Shown here piece after piece: positions 45,215 through 57,179 of a DNA stretch of 64,000 nucleotides. The position numbers and the translations under genes were made by a program. The notes under the pieces were generated by a model. It saw nothing but the letters and a program-made list of their open reading frames with translations. It ran no database searches and was not told where the DNA came from. The stretch is from Unio delphinus (Eukaryota > Mollusca > Bivalvia > Unionida > Unionidae), in contig JAQISU010000163.1 of NCBI GenBank assembly GCA_029339505.1, positions 3,122,501-3,186,500 on the forward strand, written 5' to 3'. Every line of letters begins with the position of its first letter. The stretch's first letter is position 1.

Positions 45215-48200
45215 GTACAAAATCATCAGAAGAGCAGAAATCACGAGCCCATTATATAGGTCTAAATGGGCAGAACTCGTTTTTTCCCTCAAAGTAGACA
45301 GAAATCTTTCTGTACATCTAAATAGACAACTCAATCTGTAATTCTTAATATAAATCATTCTGTACATCTAAATATACAAAATTCATTTTTTACTTCAGAA
45401 TTGACAAAACTCATTATGTAATTGTAAATAGACAGTAGAAGTCTTACAGTAAATTTGTAAATTGTCAGCAGTCTTACTGTAATTGTTAATTGTCAACCTG
45501 CCAAAGGCACTAGACATGTGTATTGGCAGTGGAATGGAATAGTTCAGCATCTTCATTGCAGTCAGATTAGCTGCAAAATTACCTGCAGGGGCAAGCTGAA
45601 GCTGTTATTGTGCAATATTAAGAACACAATTTTTTGAAAATGTGTGGATTTCAAGTTGCTGTCATGGTGCAGGTCCAAGATTTTGAAACATGTGGAACAC
45701 TTGAATGGGATATATGGCAGGATAGGACTGTTGGTTACTGGTCAGTGATCACAAAGGCCTTGTTAGCAAGCTGTGGAATGTATTGATATTGGAATGATGT
45801 AGTAATGCAGGAATTCAGTCAAGAGACAAGACAAAAGAAGGGGGGGGGGGGGGGGGGCTTGCAGTATTGATTGAAATTCTCGTACTTTTCCTGTGATTTG
45901 TCTTTTAGAAAGATATCTGACCAAGCTACATTTTTTGTTTTCATGGCAGTGTTCTAAATATTTAATGTTTGCAGTAAAATTGTCAATTATGCTTATAGAG
46001 TTTTAGGTTTCTAATAAGATTTTACATGTGAAGAAAAATAGCAGGATTTTTTTTTTTTAAGTGATTAAATCTTTAATTTTTCATAAAACATATAACATAC
46101 ATTTATTGCAGTTAAGACATATTTATATTCTTTTTAGATACTTTTTTGTATTGGAATATAGTATCCATGATTTATGATTGGTTCTGTGCCTTCCAAATGT
46201 ATTGTTTTACAATTGTCTGTGAGAAGTTTTTATCTCTGGCTCCAATACTACTCAGATTTCCTGTGATGGGGTTGGAGGTCAGATTTCTAAAACCTGATTG
46301 TACATGTTGTATTACTTTCTTACCAGGTCTTATATATATATAATCATGGAGGAAGCCACAATATTTATTTAATGGAATATGCAATATGACCGAGGTTCAC
46401 TGATTGGGTGGTTAGAATATGTACAGGTGTATGTATGTGTGTATGTATGTAGGAATATGTGGTTGAAAAGGAATTTGTGAGGCATGTCAGTTTAATTACA
46501 GTATTATCATTAATTTTTGTTACCTCAAAATTTGTATAATATAGTTAAGCTGAGGCTTAGTTTTGATATATCCATCACAAGTTGGATGTACATGTTATGC
46601 CAATGTCATTCCATATGTTAATATTTTGCCTGTCCAGCCAATAATTTTTGGAAATATATCCATGAAAATTGCAAAATTTATTTATTGCATCTAGATTTAG
46701 TATTTGCATTGATTAGCCATGATGACTGCCTCAAGGTCAAGGTCACTCCAAGAGAACATGCATTTGTTTTATCCTTGTCTTGAGAATGGTTTTTGAGTCA
46801 GTAATGGTAATTCTGTTAAACTAAAACCAATTTGTACCTTGTATCGCTGGTATATTCCAAACCAAGTTCATACATCCTGCTTAAAAAGAAGGTCACAGGA
46901 AGGTCAAATCATTATTTGTATATTTGACTAGAATTTACATTTTGAATCACTAAAATAGTGAATAGACTTTAATGAACAGACAATGTATAAAATAATAGTC
47001 ATGTATCTTCCCTCAAAGGCATGGCAAAGGAAAAATAAATCTGTGACCACTTTCATTGTATGGTGTTGAGTTTAAAGCACTTTCATTGTATGGTTATGAT
47101 TTTAAAGCAGTGAAGATATTTTAATAAATGTTTAGCCTTTTGTATATCTTTAAATGTTGGCATCTCGTATTGACAGTTATATCCTCAGCATCAAGGTGAG
47201 AAGGATTATTTTTAACCTCTACAGATATTTAAGACCATGCTTTATTATACAATAGTCAAGTTCCTAGCTCAGAGTTCAAGGTCATTAATGTGGAAAAGGT
47301 CATGAGGTGCTGTATGATGTTTTGTTTTCAGTACTTTTCTTTACATGGCTAAACATTCATTCCTGTGTAGGGGAAATTAGCTTCCATAAAAGATTATTTT
47401 TATGACACACCTTGTTCTCAGTTTTTTTACTTCCTGAAACATAATTTACCAATGAAACAAATATGGAATGAAGTTTTTTAACATGATTATGCAAATATGA
47501 AATCACTTTCACTGAAAAATGGAACCATAACATGTGTAAGAGAGATTTCCAGGAGGTGATAAATTCCAAAAGTGTTCCATTCTCTGATGAAGTAATGCTA
47601 AAACTTCAAAATGTGATCAATGGATAACAGATTTGTGTTACTTTGCTTAGCACTGTGATGTTATCCACATTGTTCATGAAGGTCACAATCAGTCACTCAT
47701 GAAGGTAATAATCAGTTTGAAGATATTTTTGGCAGGTGTATATGGTAAGTAACTACAGAATTCTTGCACTTCTTAACAAAAAGCCTGCAAAGGAGAGAGG
47801 GCGTGCAAAATAAAGGCAGATAGTGAATGTTCTAATTGAAAAAAGGTCATGTAAACATGACTGTTGTACATTGTTATGATGGGTATGGAAACTTATCAGA
47901 TGTATAAATCAGTGCAGCATATTAGGTTTTGGTTTGGTTTGATATTTTATGGAAAAGCAACAGACAGTTTGGACTGCTGATTCATTGTTGTTGAACCTGT
48001 ACAATTTGGTTGCGAATTTCACCACACAAGCTACATAGCTACCATGTACCCTTCAACCTGGTATGTAAATAATGGCATTAAAGTTCATAAGGATATAGTA
48101 ACAAAGGTATAATATTTTTAAGTTCATTTTAGTTATTTAGGTTGATAAATACGAGCACATTCAGATAACGGATTTAAGAAAACTTTGTCTTTAATTTCTC

Positions 48201-48350
48201 TTTTCCAATGCAGGAAGTTTGACATTTATACTTAAAGGGCACTGCATCTGTGACAATGCCAGTTAGTTACTGACATGTTAGTTGGGTTTATTGAACTTTG
48301 CCCAATCAGTGTTTGAGTGTGTGTGCGTGTGTGTGTTCTTCACATGCATG
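45215..48350. other. Unannotated DNA with scattered mollusc-type motifs
   Basis: Contains 'caaggtcaaggtcactcc' at about 46732, 'aggaaggtcaaatc' at about 46895 and a ~30-bp duplication (actttcattgtatggt) at 47050-47110. No genes recognised. Confidence 0.5.
45840..45857 (+). repeat. Poly(G) run, 18 bases
   Basis: An uninterrupted G run in AT-rich DNA. Confidence 0.9.
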
Positions 48351-48354
48351 CTAG

Positions 48355-48408
<54 letters not shown>
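48355..48408 (+). repeat. (GT)n microsatellite
   Basis: About 50 bp of uninterrupted (GT)n, 40 bp upstream of the second 178-bp MITE. Confidence 0.93.
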
Positions 48409-48448
48409 GTGAAAGCTGCTGTAAAATCTACATAAGTGAAACAGGTTA

Positions 48449-48626
48449 CAGTAAAACCTGTCTTGAAAGACCACTGCTATGTGAGACCACCTGTCTTGAG
48501 AGACCACATTCTCAATGCACAAATGTATTCATTATATAACATTGTAACCTATTATGAGAGACCGCCTGTCTTGAGGGACCATAATCGTTTGGCAAAAGAG
48601 GTGGTCTTGCAAGACAGGTTCTACTG
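48449..48626. mobile_element. 178-bp pogo/Tigger-like MITE, second copy
   Basis: Exactly the same length as the copy at 11194-11371, in the opposite orientation, with ends CAGTAAAACCTGTCTTG and CAAGACAGGTTCTACTG and flanking TA. The internal sequence matches closely throughout, suggesting recent or constrained amplification. Confidence 0.82.
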
Positions 48627-49109
48627 TATCATGTTTGTCAAAGGAACTTACAGATTATTCTTAGGGAGGCGGGACGCAAACATTTAGTGTTCACCTTTTA
48701 AGTTTTACAGGCATTCTCAATACCATAGTATGAGATATCAGGTTTCATAAAATATCCCCTCAGTACCGTTATCTTCCGATTGATGAGTCTAAAATAAAGT
48801 CTCTAAATAATGTATGACAAGGTAATTCAGCCTTTAAATGGCAGATGCTGTCCTTGCTCCATTTTTGTATGAACTGTGATCAGTAGCTTACATCATTGGA
48901 CCAATCTTGCATGTAATAAATAAAAAATGTAGGATAAACATATTTGTATATTTTTTAAAGAATTTATCGATTTCTCAGGTTTTGGGGTAATCAGTTGCTG
49001 ACATTAACAAGTAATTGATCAAGAAAAGTAGATCTTGTATGAAGAAATGATTTACCGCTTTAAAAAATGTTGAGTGCGTATAAACCATGTTTGTTTTCTT
49101 TAAATGTAT

Positions 49110-49245
49110 TACTGTTTATACTCACTTTTAAGACGAGACCAACTACCACTGCATAATGCACCAGTAGATCTAGATTTGTGCAGTTTGTACGGAGTAATCT
49201 TTAAACAAATAACGTAGACCCGGATCTGCAAGGACATTATACTGA
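49110..49245. mobile_element. Fold-back element fragment
   Basis: 'ttatactcacttttaagacg', 'gcataatgcaccagtagatc' and 'aacgtagacccggatctgca' align with the central part of the family. Confidence 0.5.
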
Positions 49246-49496
49246 GGCAGAAAAAAATAAAAAATAAAATAGCAATATGAGGAATGTGTACTTCATAAAA
49301 TCCTCCTAGTTACTATGACAAGCTGTGTTAGTGTGACAACACCAGGATAAAAGGGAGTTAAGCCAGTTATTCTTGCAGTAATTATATAGCCACCTTGGCA
49401 TGTCCCAGTGATAATGAATTGTCAGCCTATCTTTTGATTTTTTGAGGAACCATAAATGTATAAACTGATACAATATAGCTTGGACCATGACTAGGA

Positions 49497-50780
49497 TTAA
49501 TACATAGATAGTACAGGATTAATACAGTGATATTACAAGACTAATATAATATTACAGTATTAATACAGTGATATGATTAATAGTGATATTACAGGATTAA
49601 TATAGTGATATTACAGGATTAATAGTGATTTTGCAGTATTAATACAGTGATATAACTGGATTCATACAGTGATACCACGTGATTAAGATGGTGATATTGC
49701 AGGATTAATAGTGATCTTACAGTATTAATACAGTGATATTACATGATTAATAGTGATCTTATAGTATTAATACAGTGATATTACATGATTAATAGTGATC
49801 TTACAGTATTAATACAGTGATATTACATGATTAATAGTGATCTTACAGTATTAATACAGTGATATTACATGATTAATAGTGATCTTACAGTATTAATACA
49901 GTGATATTACAAGACAAATATAATGATCTTACAGTATTAATACAGTGATATTACAGGATTAATAGTGATCTTACAGTATTAATACAGTGATATTACATGA
50001 TTAATAGTGATATTACATGATTAATACAGTGATATTACATGATTAATAGTGATCTTACAGTATTAATAGTGATATTACATGATTAATAATGATCTTACAG
50101 TATTAATACAGTGATATTACAAGACAAATATAATGATCTTACAGTATTAATACAGTGATATTACATGATTAATAGTGATCTTACAGTATTCATAAAGTGA
50201 TATTACATGATTAATAGTGATCTTACAGTATTAATAGTGATATTACATGATTAATAGTGATATTACAGTATTAATACAGTGATATTACATGATTAATAGT
50301 GATATTACAGTATTAATACAGTGATATTACATGATTAACAGTGATCTTACAGTATTCATACAGTGATATTACATGATTAATAGTGATCTTACAGTATTAA
50401 TACAGTGATATTACATGATTAATAGTGATCTTACAGTATTAATGCAGTGATATTACATGATTAATAGTGATCTTACAGTATTAATACAGTGATATTACAT
50501 GATTAATAGTGATCTTACAGTATTAATACAGTGATATTACATGATTAATAGTGATCTTACAGTATTAATACAGTGATATTACATGATTAATAGTGATATT
50601 ACAGTATTAATACAGTGATATAACTGGATTCATACGGTGATACCACATGATTAAGATGATGATATTGCAGGGTTAATAGTGATCTTACAGTATTAATACA
50701 GTGATATTACATGATTAATAGTGATCTTACAGTATTAATACAGTGATACCACATGATTAAGATGATGATATTGCAGGATT
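49497..50780 (+). repeat. 42-bp satellite, about thirty copies
   Basis: Each unit contains two related halves: 'attaatacagtgatattaca' and 'tgattaatagtgatcttaca'. The 42-bp unit is therefore itself a dimer of a ~21-bp ancestor. Rare variants (gataccac...gattaagat) recur near both ends of the array. Confidence 0.92.
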
Positions 50781-50784
50781 ATCT

Positions 50785-53354
50785 GGATCCTTTGCTTTAA
50801 AATACTCTGTTGAAGTCAGGCTGTAATATTAATTAGACAGATTAAAGCCTCATTATTCATAAATTGCCCATTTGACTGACACTGTAAGAAGGAAAATGGG
50901 TTTTGTACAAAAGTTTAGTATCTGTACTTTATTTTTATGGTATCAGTTGAATTGCAGAAAATTTATTTTTAGATGGAACTAATATTTTTAGATAGGGAGG
51001 GTATTGACTCCATGAAAAAGCCTTGTTGTGACATTTTTTACTTGTTGCAGCAACAAAATTCACAAAAATTGGTACAATCCTAGAAAACAAGTAAGTTTAC
51101 TCTGTTACCTAAGAATCCTTACATGGAATTCTTTGATGCTTCTTAAGACAATATGGAGTTACTATAAAGTTTATGAAATGGAAGCAAACTTTTCATTTAA
51201 ATGTAAACTGGAAATAAACACTCTTTATAAGGCTGTATATTGTCACTATTCAATCCTCTCACCAGAGGTCATTTTCAGTTTTCTTTTGCAACGTTTTTAA
51301 TTTACCATTTTTATTTCATAACTTTTACTTGGAACTACATAGCATGATTATGATGATTTGCCATCGAACCGTACAATGCATATTTGTAAGACTATTTTCA
51401 TTAGAGGTAACTTCTGTTTATTAACCATTCATTGCAAATTGTTAACAGACAAATGAAAATATAACATTGTGAATAGATTTAGCAAAGTTCCAATTCGTTT
51501 CTTCATTTTCAGAGTATGCAATCCCAGTGAGTGCTACCACATTTCTATCACTGTGAGTTTTAAAAGTGTATGTGTCGATATGGCAATATTCCCATTTATT
51601 TCTTCCTTTTTCAGAGTAGCCTATGAGTGAGTGAAGCTACATTTCTGTCAAGCATAATGTAGTTTTAAAAGTTGGATCCTTAACAATATATCTTTATGCA
51701 TAGCTTTATCATCATCCTGTTGTTCCTCAGACGACATCAGAACACAAATACCAGATATCAGCTTCAATGAAGAAACTCTTATCCAGACAAATTCTACTGT
51801 GACATTGTTTTTACAATTCAGGTTTCTAGTGGAGACAAATGAATGTCCGTGTCAAATGTCTCATTGCCTGCAAGCTTCAGGATAAACCTTGAATCTGTTG
51901 CTGTTAAATTGTGTCATAGAATTCAAGGATTAATGTATGTTTGCATTGAACAGGTGAACAGGGTTGGAAGTTTACTGTTAACAATTCAAGGTACGGTGAC
52001 ATTATGTGAATATGCAACTTAAAGAGACACATGGAATTTCTGAGAAGCATTATGTACCATTTATTGGTTGCTTTAACTTTTGTGCAATGTTGGCCATGTT
52101 TGTTCCTGATTCATGTTGGAATTTTAAGAGTTATTTCCAGAAAGCATTAACATATTTTGTTTGTTCCATATAAAAGGTCAGAAATTTATTTATTTTTATC
52201 TGCTTGAGAATATTTTGGGAAAACTTACAGTAACTTGAACAAGCCTGTCAGAACATTCCATTGCATACATTTTTGTCTCAGTCCAAACCTTCATCATCAT
52301 GCTTTTACATATATATAAAGTTGCATTTCCTATAATGTGTTTTCTAACATTTTTTTAAAAAAACTTTGCCTGAAAGTAGTGCACATGATTCATATTGACT
52401 AAGTTTCTAGTCAGACATTGTCCATGACTGGATTCATGTAGTGTATTAGCGGGAAAGGGACATTATAAAAAAAAGTTGTTTTGTTCATTAAATTTGATAG
52501 ATGCTTACAATCGGGACCATACATTTAAATTAATGGAGGCGCCATCCTGGAAGATTTCCTACAAATACAGTTTAATTATCTCAAGATAGATTCATAGTTT
52601 ATTGATTTTGTGGTAACATCAGAAACAAATCAATTATTTACTTTACCTTACCAAGGCTTGTTTACATGATTTGTGCACAGTATTTACATAAGAGTTACAA
52701 TTGGCTGAGGCTGTGAGTACAAAGGAATTAACAAGGTGTGAAATTTAGCAAACATTCATGTAGACTGTTTCTTCAAAGTCAAGTCATGCTTGGTCATTAA
52801 CTGATATTGACCCATGGTCAGTGTGGCAGCTTTGTTATGGCATGCAACTTGCAAATCAATCCTGCAGCTGCAGATTCTGTATCTTGCAGAATAGAACTGT
52901 GTCTCAGCTATGGGATTTGATACTTTAGATGGAAAACAAATTGGAATATGGAAATGTGCCAGTAGTAACAGGCCAAATATTAGCTTGACCTTTTTTCCTG
53001 TTGTACAATAGGATTACATGCAGATTCCAAAAGTATTATTCCGGATACATACTGAACTTGTCATTCATATTGATTAGTCGGTTTTAGTCAGTCACTTGAA
53101 GTGGAAGTGTACTACTTTTTGTACCATAAATATTAAGGTGAATTTTTTTTAAAATTCAGGATTCTATCACGTTCATATCTTCATACTGGGAGAAATTTTT
53201 ATACAGATGTCTAGCCAAGAATTTAATGATTACATATGTAAATCATTTACATTCCTGAAAAGGGGAGTCTTTTAGACTAACTTGAATAAAATTTTCAAAA
53301 CTAAGTTCACAAATGAAATTTTTAGAAAAACTTTTCAAGGCCTGTGCATTCTTC
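50785..53354. other. Upstream region or intron of the sickle-tail-like gene
   Basis: 2.6 kb free of arrays and recognisable mobile elements, directly upstream of the large exon. I could not define a promoter or an earlier exon. Confidence 0.45.
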
Positions 53355-53366
53355 TAAACAGTTTAC

Positions 53367-54473
53367 ATGTTTCGAGGATGTATTTTTTGTAAGATGAAGG
53401 AAGCCGTTTTCGGCTGTATTGGAGGCAGAACAGATATATCCGAAAAGTTACCCCCAAGAGGAAGTGATTCATGTGATTCTCATCAACAAACAACATTGAA
53501 GAGTAGCTACATTGGATTTGATGACAGCGGTGATTGTGATGAAATTGGATTTAGAGATTTTTCATATCAAAGAAATCAACGTAGAAATCGTAATGGTCAA
53601 AATAAGGTAAAAAGACATGCACGGTTCTTTGAACTAGATCCATTGAATCAGCAAAGGCAATTAGTACGGCATGCAAAGAGTGAACAGGTTACAACACAGG
53701 GGCAACAAAGCACAAATCCTAAGAACCAGTTTAAATTGAAAGGCTCTAGTATTCCAACACAGATACCAAAGAAGGAACATAAAATCACTGACAGAAACTT
53801 AATACAAGATCCAAGGGTACATGATCAGGCTAGGTTATCAAGTGTTAATGAATTACACAGATTAGGTCAGGGACAGGGTAGACCTAGATCACTTTTGCCC
53901 ACAAAAAGAGCTGGTCAGCAAAGACAGTCAAAATTGCATCTTCCTCAACCCAGTACTTGTCATGGAAATTCTTCAGGTTTGCATTCTCCAAAACCTTGCA
54001 GCCTTCAAGAAAGTGAACCATTTTTGCACTGTTCTCCAAAACCTTGCAGCCTTCAAGAAAGTGAACCATTTTTGCACTATTCTCCAAAAACCAGCACTAG
54101 TCAAGATGCTTGGGCAGGAGTGTATTTTCCAGTACAACATATTGGTCCAAAAAAGCCAGCAAGATTAATTTCTACAAAACAAAGAGTTGGTCTGGATAAT
54201 CAAACAAAAAGGACCCATCCAGTGACTAGTAGAAAAGAGCAAGATCCAGGCAGTAGAGTAGACACAAGACTAGGATTAAGTTCTCCTTCTTCCCAGGAGA
54301 GTTGTCAAGTACATGATAGTCAACATCAGTACGAGAGGGATCTGCAACAGAGGTATTTTGACAGGCAACCTGTAGCAGAATTCCTATACAGGGATAGTCG
54401 AGCAGTTCGGGGAATTCTGAAGCAACCAAAATACATGGAGCAGCCAGATATTGATTTATTTGAAATGTCTAAG
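53367..54473 (+). CDS. Large coding exon of a sickle-tail/p140Cap (KIAA1217/SRCIN1)-like gene, N-terminal part
   Basis: The exon is open for 369 codons and then reads AAG|gtaatc, a good donor falling between codons; the frame stops five codons into the intron. An in-frame TAA lies four codons before the first ATG, so the start is either this ATG or the ATG at residue 10 (MKEAVFGC), unless an acceptor at about 53355 ('ttctaaacag') joins an upstream exon. The product is hydrophilic, low in complexity and rich in Gln, Ser, Arg and Pro, with no predicted membrane segment. It contains a 16-residue tandem duplication (SPKPCSLQESEPFLHC/Y) at about residues 206-238. The last residues (RGILKQPK, then IDLFEMSK) join in frame to the exon at 61729. 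The vertebrate family comprises cytoskeletal and synaptic adaptor proteins carrying an AIP3-like region. The family call rests on the next exon and on memory, so it is moderate; the coding call is strong. Confidence 0.8.
53985..54080 (+). repeat. 48-bp in-frame tandem duplication in a coding exon
   Basis: The unit starting 'tctccaaaaccttgcagcct' occurs twice in direct succession with one base change, adding 16 codons without shifting frame. Confidence 0.9.
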
Positions 54474-54714
54474 GTAATCATGAGAATTTAGAAAATGAGA
54501 ATATTTTTTGTGAAAATTCCAAATTACATTTTTTTGGTGTTATGTGTTTTTGTCTTGCCTTCAAAGCATAGGAAAGATACTGGGATCACTTTGTGATGTG
54601 GTTGTTCTTCTTGTTCATATAGGTGTCAAGATCCTTGAGCACTTTATGTAGGCACCATCTTATCTATCTGTATAATTTACTGTCTTGTGCAAATATTTGT
54701 TACTTAGCTGAAAC

Positions 54715-55310
54715 AGACAACAAATTTAATCATAGTATGCAGTACAGCAATGGAAATATTAATTTGTTGTATGCAGTACAGCAATGAAAATGATAATTTA
54801 TTGTAGGCTGTACAGTAATGGAAATTTTTATTAATTGTAGGCTGTACATCAGTAATTTATATTAATTATAGACTGTATGGTTTTGGAAATTTTAATTTGT
54901 GTAGGCTGTACAACAATGGAAATTTTAATAATAGTATGCCGTATAACAATATAAATATTAACTTATTGTAGGCTGTACAGCAATGGAAATTTTAATTGTA
55001 GGCTGTACATCAATGAAATTTTAATAGTAGCATGCTGTATAGCGATATAAATGTTAATTTTTTTATTGTAGGCTGTACAGCAATGGGAATTTTAATTTGT
55101 TGTATGCTGTACATCAATGAAAATGTTAATATATTGTAGGCTGTACACCAATGGAAATGTTATTTTATTGTAGGCTGTACAGCAATGAAAATTGTAATTG
55201 TAGCATGCTGTATAGCAATATAAATGTTGAATATGTTGTAAGCTGTACATCAATGGAAATGTTAATTTGTAGTATTCTATATAGCACTAGAAATGTCAAT
55301 TTGTAGTTCT
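54715..55310 (+). repeat. Degenerate ~35-bp intronic minisatellite
   Basis: About fifteen diverged copies of 'ttgtaggctgtacagcaatg' + 'gaaattttaat', just after the donor site of the large exon. Confidence 0.8.
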
Positions 55311-55814
55311 TAGGAGAGATGTTGGTACTGTGCCATCATCGATTGCCCATTGCACTGACATAAACATGATCAGGAAAAGAATGAAATTTCAAATGGCAGT
55401 TTGGTCCACATTTTTACATATGTACTAGTGGAGGGCCACCCAGGTTGACATGATGGAGGGCAGCTTGATCAAAGGGTAGATCTGAATTTATTTTCGTTTT
55501 CTCTAGAGCTTACCTTATTTTAACTCTGTTGTTTGTGATCAAACACTTGTTTGTAAACTGAATGTTCAATTTGTTGCATACCTGAAATCACATGGTAAAC
55601 TGATTTTCTTATCTTTTAACCTTGCCTTCATTTTGTACCTGTGTGCTATAAATTATATACATGTCTTGACTTTACATCTTGTCTCTATTCATTGAGGAGT
55701 GGATTTCATTTATTTAAGCTGTATTACTCCCATGAAAAGAATAGTGAACCAGCCTAATCAGGTGTTGAAAAGTTCATTATAAATATTTGCCAACCTTTTG
55801 TAGAAATGAGGATG

Positions 55815-56100
55815 GGCTTATCACCAGATAAATATGGAACTGTATATGCACACTAATAAGATAAGTCCAAATGCAAACCACATAGATCCTGATTTGCCAT
55901 TGTATAATGTGCCTGCATATCTTGGTATGTACAGTTTGTTAGGAGTAATCAGTAGAACAAATAATATAAACCCTGATTTGCAGGCACATTATGTTATGGT
56001 ATATCAGGATCCATGTTGTTTGCAATTTGAGTCGACTTTTAAGCAAGTACATACTGTAAATCGTTTTGTTTGAGTTTGAGTCGACTTTTAAGCAAGTACA
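55815..56100. mobile_element. Fold-back (hairpin) element copy
   Basis: The left part 'gcaaaccacatagatcctga...aatgtgcctgca' is the reverse complement of the right part 'tgcaggcacattatg...tcaggatccatgttgtttgc'. The centre is 'ttaggagtaatcagtagaac'. The segment after the right arm (gagtcgacttttaagcaagt) is duplicated once more at 56074. Confidence 0.65.
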
Positions 56101-56269
56101 TACTGTAAATCATTTTGCTTGAGTTTGCATTGATTGAGTTGGTCCATTCATTCTTGTGATATCACTTTAACTGTGATTACATCCAACATCAGATGAATGT
56201 ATGTACCCATCACAGAAATCCAACTAAAATGCCCTTCATTGTATAATACCATTCCTTAAAATGTAGGTG

Positions 56270-56893
56270 TGGTTATGAACTCCATTCATTATGTAGTAAT
56301 GAAATTAGATGTATTATGTATTTCATTATAAGGCATCCCATTCATTATGTAGTAATGAAATTAGATGTATTATGTATTTCATTATAAGGCATCCCATTCA
56401 TTATGTAGTAATGAAATAGATGTATTATGTATTTCATTATAAGGCATCCCATTCATTATGTAGTAATGAAATTAGATGTATTATGTATTTCATTATAAGG
56501 CATCCCATTCATTATGTAGTAATGAAATAGATGTATTATGTATTTCATTATAAGGCATCCCATTCATTATGTAGTAATGAAATAGATGTATTATGTATTT
56601 CATTATAAGGCATCCCATTCATTATGTAGTAATGAAATAGATGTATTATGTATTTCATTATAAGGCATCCCATTCATTATGTAGTAATGAAATAGATGTA
56701 TTATGTATTTCATTATAAGGCATCCCATTCATTATGTAGTAATGAAATAGATGTATTATGTATTTCATTATAAGGCATCCCATTCATTATGTAGTAATGA
56801 AATAGATGTATTATGTATTTCATTATAAGGCATCCCATTCATTATGTAGTAATGAAATTAGATGTATAATGTATTTCATTATAAGGCATCCCA
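56270..56893 (+). repeat. 56/57-bp intronic satellite
   Basis: Eleven copies of 'cattcattatgtagtaatga' ... 'atttcattataaggcatccc'. Units differ chiefly by one T (gaaatt/gaaat). The halves 'cattatgtagtaatg' and 'atttcattataag' give each monomer partial dyad symmetry. Confidence 0.92.
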
Positions 56894-56997
56894 TGGTTAG
56901 TGTTATAATGAGGACTGTACTTTTATGTTGCCTTTTCTGAGAGTTCAGTTATTTAGGTCAGTTAGTCAGTTGGTTGGTTGGTTCTGTGTGTTGAATG

Positions 56998-57176
56998 CCA
57001 TTTTTTTTAGCACGGGTGGAGGATGAACCTTGGCAGAACCACCAGTTGATTGGAACCTTTCTCACATGCCTACATTGGCCCAGCTGAGACTAGAACCCAA
57101 ACCACATAGCAGAGGTGAGATGTCAGCAATCTGTGGTGAGCACCTGATACCACTTGGACACTTGAGGACCCCCAGT
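56998..57176 (-). mobile_element. Degenerate SINE family 1 copy
   Basis: A minus-strand relic with 'tgccattttttttagcac', 'gaaccaccagttgattgg', 'ctttctcacatgcctacat', 'gagactagaaccc' (reverse B box) and 'cacttggacacttgagg'. It lies within the intron. Confidence 0.6.
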
Positions 57177-57179
57177 TAT

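Noticed and set aside
51028..51300. 90-codon open frame upstream of the large exon
   Set aside because: Composition is that of random AT-rich DNA; no splice borders or motif.
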